A stretch of 42,632 bases of DNA from an uncultured Actinomyces sp. (GCA_902373545.1 CABKMZ010000009.1:1-42632); one strand, 5' to 3'; shown: positions 1 through 9,293, counted from the stretch's first letter. The notes: generated by a model from the sequence alone, not told the origin. Program-made: numbers and translations.

Positions 1-120
1 CCCACGCCGCCCACGCCGCCACCTGCACTCCGGCCCACGCCGACACCTGCACTCCGGCCCACGCCGCCACCTGCACTCCGGCCCACGCCGACACCTGCAC
101 TCCGGCCCACTCCGACACCT
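1..120. repeat. 24-nt tandem repeat at window edge
   Basis: Four consecutive 24-nt units begin at 21, 45, 69 and 93. Each starts ACCTGCACTCCGGCCCACKC and they end alternately in GAC or GCC. Bases 1-20 look like shortened copies, and a fifth unit begins at 117 and breaks off. The unit is a multiple of three, so a coding origin is possible, but no start, stop or ribosome-binding site can be tied to it here. The array may continue beyond the left edge. Confidence 0.85.
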
Positions 121-150
121 CCCACACCCTTACATGCGAAGAGCCAGTAA

Positions 151-182
151 ACGGCCGGGGTCGCGTCAGCGACCCCGGCCGT
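151..182 (-). terminator. Hairpin terminator after the glycerophosphodiesterase gene
   Basis: A perfect 14-bp stem (151-164 with 169-182) closes on a GTCA loop, about 34 bases past the stop codon of the minus-strand phosphodiesterase gene. The T-tract is poor on both sides, so termination may be weak or bidirectional. Confidence 0.65.
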
Positions 183-215
183 TACGTCTGTGAGGGGAGC
201 GGGCGTGCCTACCCC

Positions 216-959
216 TTAGCGCGCCAAGGCCTCGGCGGGGAAATCTTGCGGGCGATCCGTGAAGATGCACGTGACGCCCCACGAGGCCAGCTCGCGGGCC
301 TGCTCCACGTCGTTGACGGTCCACACGTTGACCTCGAAGCCGGCGTCGCGCATGGCGCGCACGTCAGACTCGGTGAGCCCCTCAACGCCAGGGTGGATCG
401 CCGCGGCGCCGAGGGCGGTAGCGCCCTCACGCCACTCCTCGGAGGCGCGCTCGATGAGCCAGCCGAGCGCAACCGACGGGCAGGCCTCGTGGAAGGCCGC
501 CAGCAGCTCGTGGTCGAAGGAGGACACGAGGAGGCGCGAGGGGACCTTGTCCCCGGCGAGCGTGACGGCCAGGGCCTCGATGAGGCGTTCGCGCAGGCGG
601 TCGCCGCCCGCGCACGGCTTGATCTCCAGGTTCGCGCCCATCTGCTGAGCGTGCGCGAAGGCGAGCACGTCCGCGGCCTCGGGAATGCGCTCGAAGCGGT
701 ACGTGTCCGAGAACCAGCGGCCCGCGTCCAGTCGGCGGATGTCCGAGAACCCGAGCTGGTAGTAGGAGCCGGACCCCGTCGTCGTGCGATCCAGGGTGTC
801 GTCATGGATGACGATCAGGGAGCCGTCACCCGTGACGTCCACGTCGAACTCGAACCAGCGGGCGCCGACCTCCATGGCCTTCGAAAACGCGGCGATCGTG
901 TTCTCCGGCGCCAGGGAGGACGCGCCGCGGTGGGCGTAAATACGGGGGAAATCAGACAT
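216..959 (-). CDS. ugpQ: Glycerophosphodiester phosphodiesterase
   Basis: Hydrolyses glycerophosphodiesters (deacylated phospholipid head groups) to glycerol 3-phosphate and an alcohol. No signal peptide is seen, so it is probably cytoplasmic. The 247 residues are the usual length for the small GDPD family. The family signature is intact: the general acid-base pair H10 (in AHRG) and H52 (in IHDD), the metal ligands E37 and D39 (EFDVD), and E112-like residues in NLEIKP. A ribosome-binding site (AGGAG) lies about six bases before the ATG. It starts 40 bases after the DUF4032 gene on the same strand, so the two may be cotranscribed. Its product links functionally to the glpF/glpK locus further right, but no shared regulation is visible. 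The symbol is by family; it is not in an ugp transporter operon. Confidence 0.9.
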   Translation of the reverse strand: MSDFPRIYAHRGASSLAPENTIAAFSKAMEVGARWFEFDVDVTGDGSLIVIHDDTLDRTTTGSGSYYQLGFSDIRRLDAGRWFSDTYRFERIPEAADVLAFAHAQQMGANLEIKPCAGGDRLRERLIEALAVTLAGDKVPSRLLVSSFDHELLAAFHEACPSVALGWLIERASEEWREGATALGAAAIHPGVEGLTESDVRAMRDAGFEVNVWTVNDVEQARELASWGVTCIFTDRPQDFPAEALAR

Positions 960-999
960 GATGGCTCCTAGCGTGCGGGGGGTGAGTATCGGTACCCCT

Positions 1000-2262
1000 T
1001 CACCATAGGTCGGGGTGCGATGTCGCGTTGAACGAGGAGGAATGCTCCGAAGCGGGTTCGAGTAGGACGGCCTCGTCGCGCTTCGACTGCAGGATGTTGG
1101 TGATGTAGGAGGCGAGGGCCTCCTCGCGCGGGACGTCGTGGCCGGCCTGCTGGGCCATGTACCAGCGGTGCTCGAGGTACTCGTGGTACAGCTGCGCGGG
1201 CTCCAGCTTGCCCGCCAGCTCGCGGGGAATCGCGCGGACGATGGGGGCGAAGACGTCGGTCAGCCACTCGTGGGCGGCCTCCTCCAGGGGAACGTCCTGC
1301 ATGTCGTGGGTGGCGCGCCACACGTCGATGTCAGCGAGGAGGCGGCGGGCCTGATGCTCGCCGACGTCCATGCCCGTCAGGCGCATGAACTTGCGGTTGT
1401 GGTGTCCCGCGTCGACCACCTTGGGCTGAATGACGAGGTGCTCACCGGTGTCGTCCGAGGCCATGCGCAGCTCGGCCACGTCGAAGCCGAGGTCGTTGAG
1501 GCGACGGATACGGTCACTGACCAGATATTGGCGCTGGTCATTGGGCAAGTATTCTTCGGCGGTGACCTCGGTCCACAGCAGGTCGTACTGGGTGCGGATG
1601 CGGTCGCCCACGTCGATGGGGTCGGATTCCATCGGGAAGTAGCCGCCGGCCTGGAGGTCCATGAGTTCGCCGATGATGTTTGTGCGGGCCAGGTCAACGT
1701 CGTACTCGCGCTGGCCGGGGGTGAGCTTGGAGTGTAGCTCCCCGGTTTCGGCGTCCACGAGGTAGGCGGCGAACTCGCCGGCGTCGCGCCGAAACAGCGT
1801 GTTCGACAGGGAGACGTCGCCCCAGTAGAAGCCGATGAGGTGCAGTCGCACGAGCAGCAGCGCGAGCGCGTCGATGAGGCGCGTCGCGGTGTCCTCACGC
1901 ATCGACAGGGAGAACAGTGCGCGGTAGGGGAGAGAGAACTGTAGGTGCTCGGTGATGAGCACCGCGTTGAGCTCTTCGCCGTCCGCTCCGACGCGGCCCG
2001 TGATGACCGCGACCGGGTCGACCGAGGGTGCGTCCAGGCGCGAGAGGTCGCGCAGCATGTCGTACTCGTGGTGGGCCACCGTCTCGCCGATCTCCTTGAC
2101 GGCCAGAACGCGACCCGACAGGTTCACGAAGCGCACGACGTGGCGAGAGATGCCGCGGGGGAGCGCGGCGAGCAGGGAAGACGGCCACTCCTCCAGAGGA
2201 ATGTCCCAAGGGAGGTCGAGGAGCGCGGGCTCGGCCGCGGCCGCCGTAATGTCCAAAGTCAT
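1000..2262 (-). CDS. DUF4032 kinase-like protein
   Basis: A 420-residue soluble protein of the actinobacterial DUF4032 family, function unknown. The N-terminal half reads like a protein or lipopolysaccharide kinase fold: K56 (VLAVKE) in the ATP-lysine position, an H-x7-D-x4-N catalytic loop with H141, D149 and N154 (GFYWGDVSLSN), and D170 (YLVDAE) in the DFG position. It may therefore be an active phosphotransferase; the substrate cannot be inferred. The DUF4032 region proper fills the C-terminal half. No ribosome-binding site precedes the ATG. Instead GAGAAT lies exactly six bases upstream (2269-2274), which suggests a leaderless transcript. The phosphodiesterase gene follows 40 bases downstream. 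Confidence 0.8.
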   Translation of the reverse strand: MTLDITAAAAEPALLDLPWDIPLEEWPSSLLAALPRGISRHVVRFVNLSGRVLAVKEIGETVAHHEYDMLRDLSRLDAPSVDPVAVITGRVGADGEELNAVLITEHLQFSLPYRALFSLSMREDTATRLIDALALLLVRLHLIGFYWGDVSLSNTLFRRDAGEFAAYLVDAETGELHSKLTPGQREYDVDLARTNIIGELMDLQAGGYFPMESDPIDVGDRIRTQYDLLWTEVTAEEYLPNDQRQYLVSDRIRRLNDLGFDVAELRMASDDTGEHLVIQPKVVDAGHHNRKFMRLTGMDVGEHQARRLLADIDVWRATHDMQDVPLEEAAHEWLTDVFAPIVRAIPRELAGKLEPAQLYHEYLEHRWYMAQQAGHDVPREEALASYITNILQSKRDEAVLLEPASEHSSSFNATSHPDLW

Positions 2263-2268
2263 GCCCTC

Positions 2269-2274
2269 ATTCTC
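2269..2274 (-). promoter_or_regulatory. -10 box, leaderless start of DUF4032 gene
   Basis: On the minus strand GAGAAT is followed by six bases and the ATG at 2262. Transcription would then begin at or next to the start codon. This is the weakest consensus match of the set. The same spacing recurs at other genes in the window. Confidence 0.45.
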
Positions 2275-2364
2275 TCATCTCTCGCGGCTCCCGCATAGCC
2301 CGACAGTAGGTCAGGCACACTTCGCGGCGTACAACACGTGCGTGCGTCGGCGCGCCCACGAACG

Positions 2365-2407
2365 AGCCCCAGCCTCGTTCGGGAGATGAACGAACGAGGC
2401 TGGGGCT
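2365..2407 (-). terminator. Terminator hairpin of the ABC ATPase gene
   Basis: A perfect 17-bp stem (2365-2381 with 2391-2407) and a nine-base loop lie 30 bases past the ATPase stop codon. The arms carry the GAGGCTGGGGC motif shared with other terminators of the window. It also faces the upstream side of the DUF4032 gene, insulating the two units. Confidence 0.8.
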
Positions 2408-2436
2408 GCTAGGGGGGGGTGAGCGCTAGGCGTGCG

Positions 2437-3567
<1,131 letters not shown>

Positions 3568-3827
3568 GTTCAATTCCTTCCCACCGGCAGGTACGTGCCG
3601 GACGATCCGTTGTGGGGTGACCGTGGAGCGTCTTCGCCCACGGGGTGCGTGCCCGGATCTTTCCGTGCGTGCGACCAGCACTGAACCTATCACGGACGCC
3701 CGCGCGTGTACAGCCCGGGTCGGATGGTGGATCCGCTCGGTGGCGTTCGGGTGTGGGAGCCGCCTCGTTTTCCTTGCCGAGGCCGTGGTTTGGCCCGCAG
3801 GTGGGCGCGCGCCCGCGGTAGGACCGG

Positions 3828-3833
3828 TAGGCT
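3828..3833 (+). promoter_or_regulatory. -10 box, leaderless start of kinase gene
   Basis: TAGGCT lies six bases before the GTG at 3840, with no ribosome-binding site between. It supports the GTG as both transcription and translation start. The 272-bp space between the divergent ATPase and kinase genes (3568-3839) holds nothing else I can identify. Confidence 0.6.
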
Positions 3834-3839
3834 GGGGGC

Positions 3840-5996
3840 GTGGAAGAAGGAAAGGACCTAGGAGGCTACCGACTGATCCGCCGGCTCGGAACGGGCGGCG
3901 CGGGTACGGTGTGGCTAGCTGAAGATGAGGGTGGCACGCGTGTCGCCCTCAAGGCGATGCACCCTGCGCTCGCAACGTCGGACGACTCTCGGGCGCGCCT
4001 CGAACGTGAGACTCGCACCGTTAACTCGGTGCGCTCTCCCTTCGTCGCGCACATCGTCGATGCGGAAATCGACGCGTCGCAGCCCTTCGTTGTCTCTGAG
4101 TATGTCGAAGGGCCGACCCTGGCGGAGATCCTGTCCTCCGGGCCGATTCCGCTGCGCGGCGTGGCCGCCCTGTCCTATCACCTGGCCTCGACGATCGCGG
4201 CCGTTCATCACGCCAACATCATTCACCGAGACATCAAGCCCTCGAACATCATCTGTTCGTCGCGCGGCCCCGTCCTCATCGACTTCGGCATTGCGATGGC
4301 GGTCGACGATCAGCACCTGACCCGCACCGGCCTCGTCTCCGGCTCGGCCGGCTACACAGCTCCAGAGCTCCTGCGAGGCAAGCCAGCCACCAAGGAATCC
4401 GACTGGTGGGCCTGGTGTGCGACCCTGCTGTCGTGCGCGACCGGGCGCCCGCCCTTCGGTAAGGGCGACGTTATGGCCACCATGATGCGCGTCATCGAAG
4501 GTGAGCCCGACCTGTCCGGCCTGCATCCCATGGTCGCCGACGCCCTCGGCGGTGGCCTGTCGGCCAACCCGGACCTTCGTCCCTCGCCGTCCCTGATCGT
4601 CGCGCACCTCATGAGCGCCGTTGGCTGGGCGCCCGGCGAGCTCGACTACGTCACCGTCAACTGGGCGCAGCTGCTCGACACCGGCGAGCGCACCCAGTCC
4701 ATCAACTCTGAGCCGCAGGAAATCGCCGCTCCTCCGGAGTGGGAGGAGATGACCACCTCGCGCCCGGGCAGCGTCGGCGCGCGCGCCGTCACCTACCCGG
4801 TCCACCCGCGCCGCGACCCCTCGGAGTTCACGGCTGCCAACGATCACACCGAGCAGGTCGACACCGAATCTGTGTCCTGGGGGAAGGACGAGTGGGAGGA
4901 TTCCGCAGCGGAAACGGTATGGGACGAGGCCGAGGAGGCCTCGGACACCGTCGATGACGAGGATTCCGCTTGGGACGGCGAGGACGAGGGCTGGGTTGAG
5001 TCCGAGGACGCCGAGGGCGAGGACTGGGACGAGTCGGACGAGGGTGAGGACTGGGACGAGGGCACTGAGGGCGAGTCGGCCGAGGAGCTGGGGCCCTACG
5101 ATCGCGGCTCCCATTCGGGTCATCCTGGGCCTTACCCCGGCCGGGGAGCCTCGTACGCCGCGGCGAGCGGCGCCTACGCGCCCCTGACTGGCTCACTGTC
5201 CGGTCGCCCTGCCCCCATGGGAGCCCCGCGCTCCGGCTTGCCCGCCCCCACGGGAGCCCCGCGCTACGCGGTCCCCGGCGCATCGAGGGGACCGAACGCC
5301 GGCTCTCGTATTCAGGTGCGCCAGGAGGGGCAGCCGGTCTCATGGCAGCCCCGTTCACAGTCCGACCAGGACGCGGAACGCTCGAATCAGTCCTCTTTCT
5401 GGGGCGAGGGGGCCTGGATCTCCGGCGGAGTCGTCCTGGTGACGCTCGCGTCCCTGCCCCTTCTCTTTGGTCTGAGTGGCACGCTGATCGTCGGCGTCGC
5501 CCTGACCGCCTTCGGGCTGGTCGGCGCGATCGACCGCTGGCTGGAGAAGCGGCGCGCCGTGCACGGACCCAGGTCCAGCGACGATGCGGCCGTCATCGCC
5601 ATGTCCCCCGTCCTGCTGGCACGATCGCTGGGCGCCACGATCGCAGCGCTCGCCGTCGGGGCGTTGCTTCCGTATTTGATCTGGATCATCGTCTCCTATG
5701 CTCACGACGGATCCGTCCAGTGGGGATGGCCCACGCAGATCGCCACCGCCCTGCGCGTACAGCGCAGTTCCTTCTGGTTGAGCGACCCCGCCGGCGCCAT
5801 CATCGTCTGGGCCCTCGCGGCCGTGATGGTCGTGACAGCATGGCTCATGCCCTTCGCCTCCGACCTGCGCGTAGGTGTGTCCCGTTCGATGCGTTCGCTC
5901 ATTCGCCCCGTCTGGGGTCGCGGCATCCTCGTGATCGTGTGCGTGGGCTTCCTACTCATCTCTTGGATGGTCGGTACGGGTGGCATGTCGCACTAG
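3840..5996 (+). CDS. Membrane-anchored Ser/Thr protein kinase
   Basis: A 718-residue Hanks-type kinase. The domain at about 10-260 has the glycine loop GTGGAG (17-22), ATP lysine K38, catalytic HRD (129-131) with K133 and N136, DFG at 148-150 and an APE-like segment, so it should be active. Residues about 346-420 form an extreme acidic tract of repeated Trp-Asp/Glu groups. A Pro/Ala/Gly-rich linker follows, then four or so hydrophobic segments from about 525 to the end. The kinase therefore lies at the N-terminus in the cytoplasm and is tied to the membrane by a C-terminal multi-pass domain. There are no PASTA repeats, unlike PknB, so it is unlikely to be the muropeptide-sensing kinase. The GTG start follows from the -10 box at 3828. 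A DsbA-like gene follows 60 bases later. Substrates are unknown. Confidence 0.88.
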   Translation: MEEGKDLGGYRLIRRLGTGGAGTVWLAEDEGGTRVALKAMHPALATSDDSRARLERETRTVNSVRSPFVAHIVDAEIDASQPFVVSEYVEGPTLAEILSSGPIPLRGVAALSYHLASTIAAVHHANIIHRDIKPSNIICSSRGPVLIDFGIAMAVDDQHLTRTGLVSGSAGYTAPELLRGKPATKESDWWAWCATLLSCATGRPPFGKGDVMATMMRVIEGEPDLSGLHPMVADALGGGLSANPDLRPSPSLIVAHLMSAVGWAPGELDYVTVNWAQLLDTGERTQSINSEPQEIAAPPEWEEMTTSRPGSVGARAVTYPVHPRRDPSEFTAANDHTEQVDTESVSWGKDEWEDSAAETVWDEAEEASDTVDDEDSAWDGEDEGWVESEDAEGEDWDESDEGEDWDEGTEGESAEELGPYDRGSHSGHPGPYPGRGASYAAASGAYAPLTGSLSGRPAPMGAPRSGLPAPTGAPRYAVPGASRGPNAGSRIQVRQEGQPVSWQPRSQSDQDAERSNQSSFWGEGAWISGGVVLVTLASLPLLFGLSGTLIVGVALTAFGLVGAIDRWLEKRRAVHGPRSSDDAAVIAMSPVLLARSLGATIAALAVGALLPYLIWIIVSYAHDGSVQWGWPTQIATALRVQRSSFWLSDPAGAIIVWALAAVMVVTAWLMPFASDLRVGVSRSMRSLIRPVWGRGILVIVCVGFLLISWMVGTGGMSH

Positions 5997-6056
5997 GCGA
6001 GTTGATGTGACCGCCGATAATCTTGCAATATTCAACTAAGTATGGAAGGTAAGGTC

Positions 6057-6992
6057 ATGGCTCAGAAAAAGAACCCTGCCGTCGACCCCTTGCGCGCTAA
6101 AGCAGCTGATATGCGCCTGGCCCAGGAGCGCGCGGATCGCCGCGTGCGCATCGTCGTCATCTCCGTCGTCACCCTCGTCGTGCTGGGGATCGCGGGAGCC
6201 GTCGGTGCCGTCATCTGGCAGCAAAAGAGCGAGGAAAACACTGCTCGCAATGTCGATGCCTCCGAGGTCCTGGGCGTCTTCGCCGACGGGCGTCCGATTA
6301 TCGTCAACGGCAACGGCGTGTCCGCCGAGCCTGACCCCAACCTGCCCACGCTCACCGAGTACTTCGACTACTCGTGCCACGCCTGTGCGGACGTCGACTC
6401 CATCCTTGGTGAGGACCTGACGACCTGGGCGTCTCAGGGCCACTACAACCTCGAGCTTCAGCCCGTCATCACCGTGGACATGGACTACCTCAAGCCCGCC
6501 ACGGGCGCCTCCCTGGTCGTCGCCCAGAAGGCGCCGGACAAGTGGATCGAATTCCACCACGCGCTCCTGGCCTACTTCCGCACCCAGTTCCAGTCAGGTA
6601 ACGGCACGGTCGTTCGGAACATGGATGCCTCCTGGAAGCAGATCAAGCAGATCGCCAGCGAGGTTGGCGTCCCCGAGGATGTCATCGCCACCTTCCCGGT
6701 CAATGCAGTTGGGTCCTACCTCAAGAACTCCTCTGCCGCCTGGAGTGGCGCGACCTACGAAGGCCGCGATCCCCAGAAGCTGGGCACCCCCGAGTTCGTC
6801 AAGGATCACGCCAGCGTTGTGCCCCTGGGCTCCACCCTGGAAGAGACCCGAGAGTCCTTCAAGCAGCTTTTCGCCATCGACGAGACCTCTACTCCGACGA
6901 CCTCGATTCTCACTGAGCCCGGAGCGACGCCGCCCGCCCAGAGCGGCGCCGAGGAATCGCAAAGCGGTGAAACGACGACCGGCTCCGACTGA
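6057..6992 (+). CDS. DsbA-like membrane-anchored thiol-disulfide protein
   Basis: A 311-residue protein with a basic cytoplasmic N-terminus, one transmembrane helix (about 30-53) and an extracytoplasmic thioredoxin/DsbA fold. It carries a C-H-A-C active site (C107, C110) in YFDYSCHAC. Residues after about 280 are a Ser/Thr/Pro/Glu-rich tail of low complexity. It probably catalyses or guards disulfide formation in exported proteins, as DsbA-like proteins do in other actinobacteria. Two in-frame ATGs exist, at 6042 and 6057. GGAAGG lies seven bases before the second, so that one is chosen. It follows the kinase gene by 60 bases and may be cotranscribed. A strong terminator follows at 7004. Confidence 0.85.
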   Translation: MAQKKNPAVDPLRAKAADMRLAQERADRRVRIVVISVVTLVVLGIAGAVGAVIWQQKSEENTARNVDASEVLGVFADGRPIIVNGNGVSAEPDPNLPTLTEYFDYSCHACADVDSILGEDLTTWASQGHYNLELQPVITVDMDYLKPATGASLVVAQKAPDKWIEFHHALLAYFRTQFQSGNGTVVRNMDASWKQIKQIASEVGVPEDVIATFPVNAVGSYLKNSSAAWSGATYEGRDPQKLGTPEFVKDHASVVPLGSTLEETRESFKQLFAIDETSTPTTSILTEPGATPPAQSGAEESQSGETTTGSD

Positions 6993-7003
6993 GTCTCTCG
7001 TAG

Positions 7004-7041
7004 CGATGGGGTGGGACCGATGCGTCGGTCCCACCCCATCG
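7004..7041 (+). terminator. Terminator after the DsbA-like gene
   Basis: A perfect 17-bp stem (7004-7020 with 7025-7041) closes on a TGCG loop, 12 bases after the stop codon. A short T/A-containing stretch follows. It separates the kinase/DsbA unit from the tRNA gene. Confidence 0.85.
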
Positions 7042-7151
7042 TCATATCCATCGGCGTCGCGAGCGCGTCCCCCGTCCGAGCGTGAACGCGCGGTGCATCT
7101 CATTCCCGCCCGCGCGCACCCACCCCAACCTATGGCACACTAGTGACCGCC

Positions 7152-7227
7152 GCCGGCTTAGCTCAGTTGGTAGAGCAGCTGTCTTGTAAACAGCAGGTCA
7201 TCGGTTCGAGTCCGATAGCCGGCTCCA
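7152..7227 (+). tRNA. tRNA-Thr (anticodon UGU)
   Basis: Complete cloverleaf. The 7-bp acceptor stem is GCCGGCT with AGCCGGC and U is the discriminator base. The D-arm holds AGCTCAGTTGGTAGAGC. The anticodon loop CTTGTAA (7183-7189) has TGT at 7185-7187. The T-arm carries GGTTCGAGTCC. The 3' CCA (7225-7227) is encoded. The mature body without CCA is 73 nt. It reads ACA and, by wobble, other ACN threonine codons. Confidence 0.97.
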
Positions 7228-7297
7228 CGGAGTCCTCACCGCGGCACCGATGTCGCGCAACCCAGCCACGGCCTCGTCACGAAGACGACGGGCGAGC

Positions 7298-7999
7298 CTA
7301 CCCCAGCGACCAGTCCACGCCCCGCGCCCCCTGAGCCTCCAGGAGCTCGTTCGCGCGCGAGAACGGGCGTGACCCGAAGAAGCCCCGATACGCCGACAGG
7401 GGAGACGGATGCGGGGAAGCGATGATCGGCGTGTCACCCAGGCGAGGCGTCAACGACTGAGCGTCCTTACCCCACAGGATCGCCACGAGCGGAGCGGGCG
7501 AACCATCCTGCCGACGACGAGACACCAGCGCGTCAATCGCGCACTGCGTGACCTCCTCCCAGCCACGCCCGCGATGCGACGCCGGCGCGCCCGGGCGCAC
7601 CGTCAGCACGCGGTTGAGCAGGCACACACCCTGCTCGCTCCACCCCGTCAGATCGCCCGACGTCGGCGTCGCACACCCCACATCCTCCGTCAGCTCTCGG
7701 AAGATATTGACCAGAGACCTGGGAATCTCGACGCCCGGGTGAACCGAGAAAGACAAGCCCATCGCGTGGCCCGGCGTCGGATACGGGTCCTGCCCCACAA
7801 TCAGCACCTTCACCTGATCAAAGGGGTACGTGAACGCGCGCAGCACATCCGTGCCGGCGGGCAAATATCCGCGCCCCTCCTTGACCTCTGCGGCCAACAT
7901 CGCGCCCAACTCGTGGACGCGGTCCTCGACCGGAGCGAGCGCTCGGGCCCAGCCCGGGTCAATCAAATCAGCCAACGGACGCGGATTGTATTCACTCAT
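7298..7999 (-). CDS. ung: Uracil-DNA glycosylase (family 1)
   Basis: Removes uracil from DNA at the first step of base excision repair. The 233-residue length is typical. The water-activating loop GQDPYP has D71. The substrate loop [11 protein letters not shown] has H197 and is followed by the [11 protein letters not shown] segment. Both catalytic motifs of family 1 are intact. There is no ribosome-binding site before the ATG. TAGGCT lies exactly six bases upstream, so the transcript is probably leaderless. The gene is divergent from the LytR_C gene, and convergent with the tRNA 70 bases away, with no clear terminator between. Confidence 0.95.
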   Translation of the reverse strand: MSEYNPRPLADLIDPGWARALAPVEDRVHELGAMLAAEVKEGRGYLPAGTDVLRAFTYPFDQVKVLIVGQDPYPTPGHAMGLSFSVHPGVEIPRSLVNIFRELTEDVGCATPTSGDLTGWSEQGVCLLNRVLTVRPGAPASHRGRGWEEVTQCAIDALVSRRRQDGSPAPLVAILWGKDAQSLTPRLGDTPIIASPHPSPLSAYRGFFGSRPFSRANELLEAQGARGVDWSLG

Positions 8000-8005
8000 G
8001 ACACC

Positions 8006-8011
8006 AGCCTA
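8006..8011 (-). promoter_or_regulatory. -10 box, leaderless start of ung
   Basis: TAGGCT on the minus strand, six bases before the ung ATG at 7999. Part of the shared divergent promoter region 8000-8085. Confidence 0.6.
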
Positions 8012-8073
8012 ACCTTGCACATGGTGCCACACACTTCCCGCGTGCCACACGAGCCAGTCCAGCTCTTTTCCGA

Positions 8074-8079
8074 TAGTCT
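8074..8079 (+). promoter_or_regulatory. -10 box, leaderless start of LytR_C gene
   Basis: TAGTCT, six bases before the GTG at 8086, with no ribosome-binding site. It decides the GTG as start. Confidence 0.6.
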
Positions 8080-8085
8080 GATGAC

Positions 8086-8673
8086 GTGAGCTCTTCGTAC
8101 CCCAGGGATGAATTTGACCGTGCCGGTGAAGACATGCCGGTCGGCATGCACCGCCCCAAGCCGTCCACGTGGAAGAACGTGTGGCCCTTCCTGGCCATCC
8201 TCGTGATCGTTCCCGCGCTCGGCTGGGCGGCAGCGACCGCCCTGTCGCGCCAGCAGGACACGACCGTCAAAGTGACGCCCGGCCCCACGGCTTCGAGCAG
8301 CGCCGCCGCGCCCGCCCCGAGCGCGCCCAGCAGCGCCGCGCCCTCCGCCCCTCAGAGCGGAACCACGCCCTCGCCGAGCCCCTCCTCCTCAGCTGTGTCC
8401 TCGCAGCCGGATCATGGCGCGGTCATCCAGGTGCTCAACGGCACCGAAACCCAGGGGTACGCGGCCGCCCAGGCTAGCATCCTCAACCAGGCGGGCTACG
8501 CCGGGACCTCCGCGGCCAACGCCGACGGCTGGGCCACGCAGACCTCTGCCGTCTTCTACGAGGATCCCAGCATGGAGGCCACCGCACGAGATATTGCCTC
8601 CAAGCTTGGGATTAGCGCGGTCCGCCAGCAAAGCGGCCTGGGTGACCCTGACGTGGTCGTCGTCCTGCGCTAA
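8086..8673 (+). CDS. LytR C-terminal domain membrane protein
   Basis: A 195-residue protein with a short cytoplasmic N-terminus and one transmembrane helix (about 32-52). An Ala/Ser/Pro linker (about 64-108) follows, then a LytR_C domain (about 111-195) beginning GAVIQVLNGT and ending VVVVLR. The domain normally follows the LytR-CpsA-Psr catalytic domain of wall-polymer ligases, but that domain is absent here. It is therefore a stand-alone extracytoplasmic LytR_C protein, probably interacting with wall polymers or ligases. This is inference. Start GTG is set by the -10 box at 8074. A palindromic terminator follows. Confidence 0.85.
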   Translation: MSSSYPRDEFDRAGEDMPVGMHRPKPSTWKNVWPFLAILVIVPALGWAAATALSRQQDTTVKVTPGPTASSSAAAPAPSAPSSAAPSAPQSGTTPSPSPSSSAVSSQPDHGAVIQVLNGTETQGYAAAQASILNQAGYAGTSAANADGWATQTSAVFYEDPSMEATARDIASKLGISAVRQQSGLGDPDVVVVLR

Positions 8674-8693
8674 CGCTCACCGTATCGTCACTG

Positions 8694-8725
8694 AGCCGCC
8701 CGGCCCCACGTGGGGCCGGGCGGCT
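8694..8725 (+). terminator. Palindromic terminator after LytR_C gene
   Basis: A 32-bp perfect palindrome centred on CACGTG lies 21 bases after the stop codon. It can form a stem of about 14 bp with a minimal loop, followed by TTGTCAA. Confidence 0.8.
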
Positions 8726-9258
8726 TGTCAAGTCCCGGGTTTGGGGGTGTTGAGGCCGTTTCCTGTCGTGTCGTTGTGGCGTGATTCCGCGCGAGGTGGC
8801 CTGGGTGTCTTGTGGGGGTGAGTTGTCTTCTGCTTGGGGCCCTGTGTGGTGCCTTTGTCGTGCCTTTGAGGGCCTGTGTGGTGCCTGACGCTGTGGTGCC
8901 TGACGCTGTGGTGCCTTTGAGATGCCTTTGTAGCGCCCCGTGTTGTGGTTCCTCAGAAATGTCGCACGTAATTCCCTCGCGTGTATTTCAAGATTTGAAA
9001 TTACATCGTTGGAATTGCAACGTTTTCTTGGATCCTAAGAAAAGTGAGGGTACCCAAATTACGTGCGACTTTTGGGGAGGGGCGAGGCCGGGGCACCCAA
9101 ATTACGTGCGACTTTTGATTTATCAGGCGCGTGGGTCGAATTCCTGTGTGCGATCATCGGCCCAAGACGCTGCCCGCTGCCGCGGTTGTGCGTGTTGCCC
9201 GCGTATGTGGAGCAGTCGTTACGCCCTGAGCGCATCGGACTCAAGGCGCAGACCTCGC
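8726..9258. other. AT-richer intergenic region with short repeats
   Basis: About 530 bp with no gene I can support. From 8881 there are two tandem copies of the 15-mer GTGCCTGACGCTGTG within a stretch rich in GTGCCT. Small hairpins lie at about 8987-9001 (TTTCAA with TTGAAA) and 9023-9043 (TTTTCTT with AAGAAAA around GGATCC). The ACGTGCGAC repeats are listed separately. Part of it is clearly AT-richer than the flanks. It may hold a small RNA or be remnant mobile DNA; I cannot decide. Confidence 0.5.
9052..9117. repeat. Direct repeat ACCCAAATTACGTGCGAC..., with an inverted half upstream
   Basis: Two identical 23-nt copies lie at 9052-9074 and 9095-9117, with 43-bp spacing. An inverted 13-nt core, GTCGCACGTAATT, lies at 8961-8973. 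Between the copies is GGCGAGGCCGGGGC, the motif found in several terminators of the window. The function is not known. Confidence 0.8.
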
Positions 9259-9285
9259 CTTGCACTCTGGGAGGGTGAGTGCCAG
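9259..9285 (+). promoter_or_regulatory. CIRCE operator 1 overlapping groEL promoter
   Basis: CTTGCACTC-N9-GAGTGCCAG matches the HrcA operator (consensus TTAGCACTC-N9-GAGTGCTAA). A promoter overlaps it: -35 TTGCAC at 9260-9265 lies in the left arm, then 17 bases, then -10 CAGAAT at 9283-9288. HrcA bound here would block RNA polymerase directly. Confidence 0.88.
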
Positions 9286-9293
9286 AATCGTAC

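Noticed and set aside
246..971. Plus-strand frame running from the tandem repeat through the phosphodiesterase region
   Set aside because: It is antisense to a clear phosphodiesterase gene with intact catalytic motifs, and the product has no recognisable feature.
8003..8015. AGGTTAGGCT at ung and GGTTAGGCT at serC read as DtxR/IdeR half-sites
   Set aside because: Only one half of the palindrome is present, and in both places TAGGCT is explained as the -10 box six bases from the start codon.
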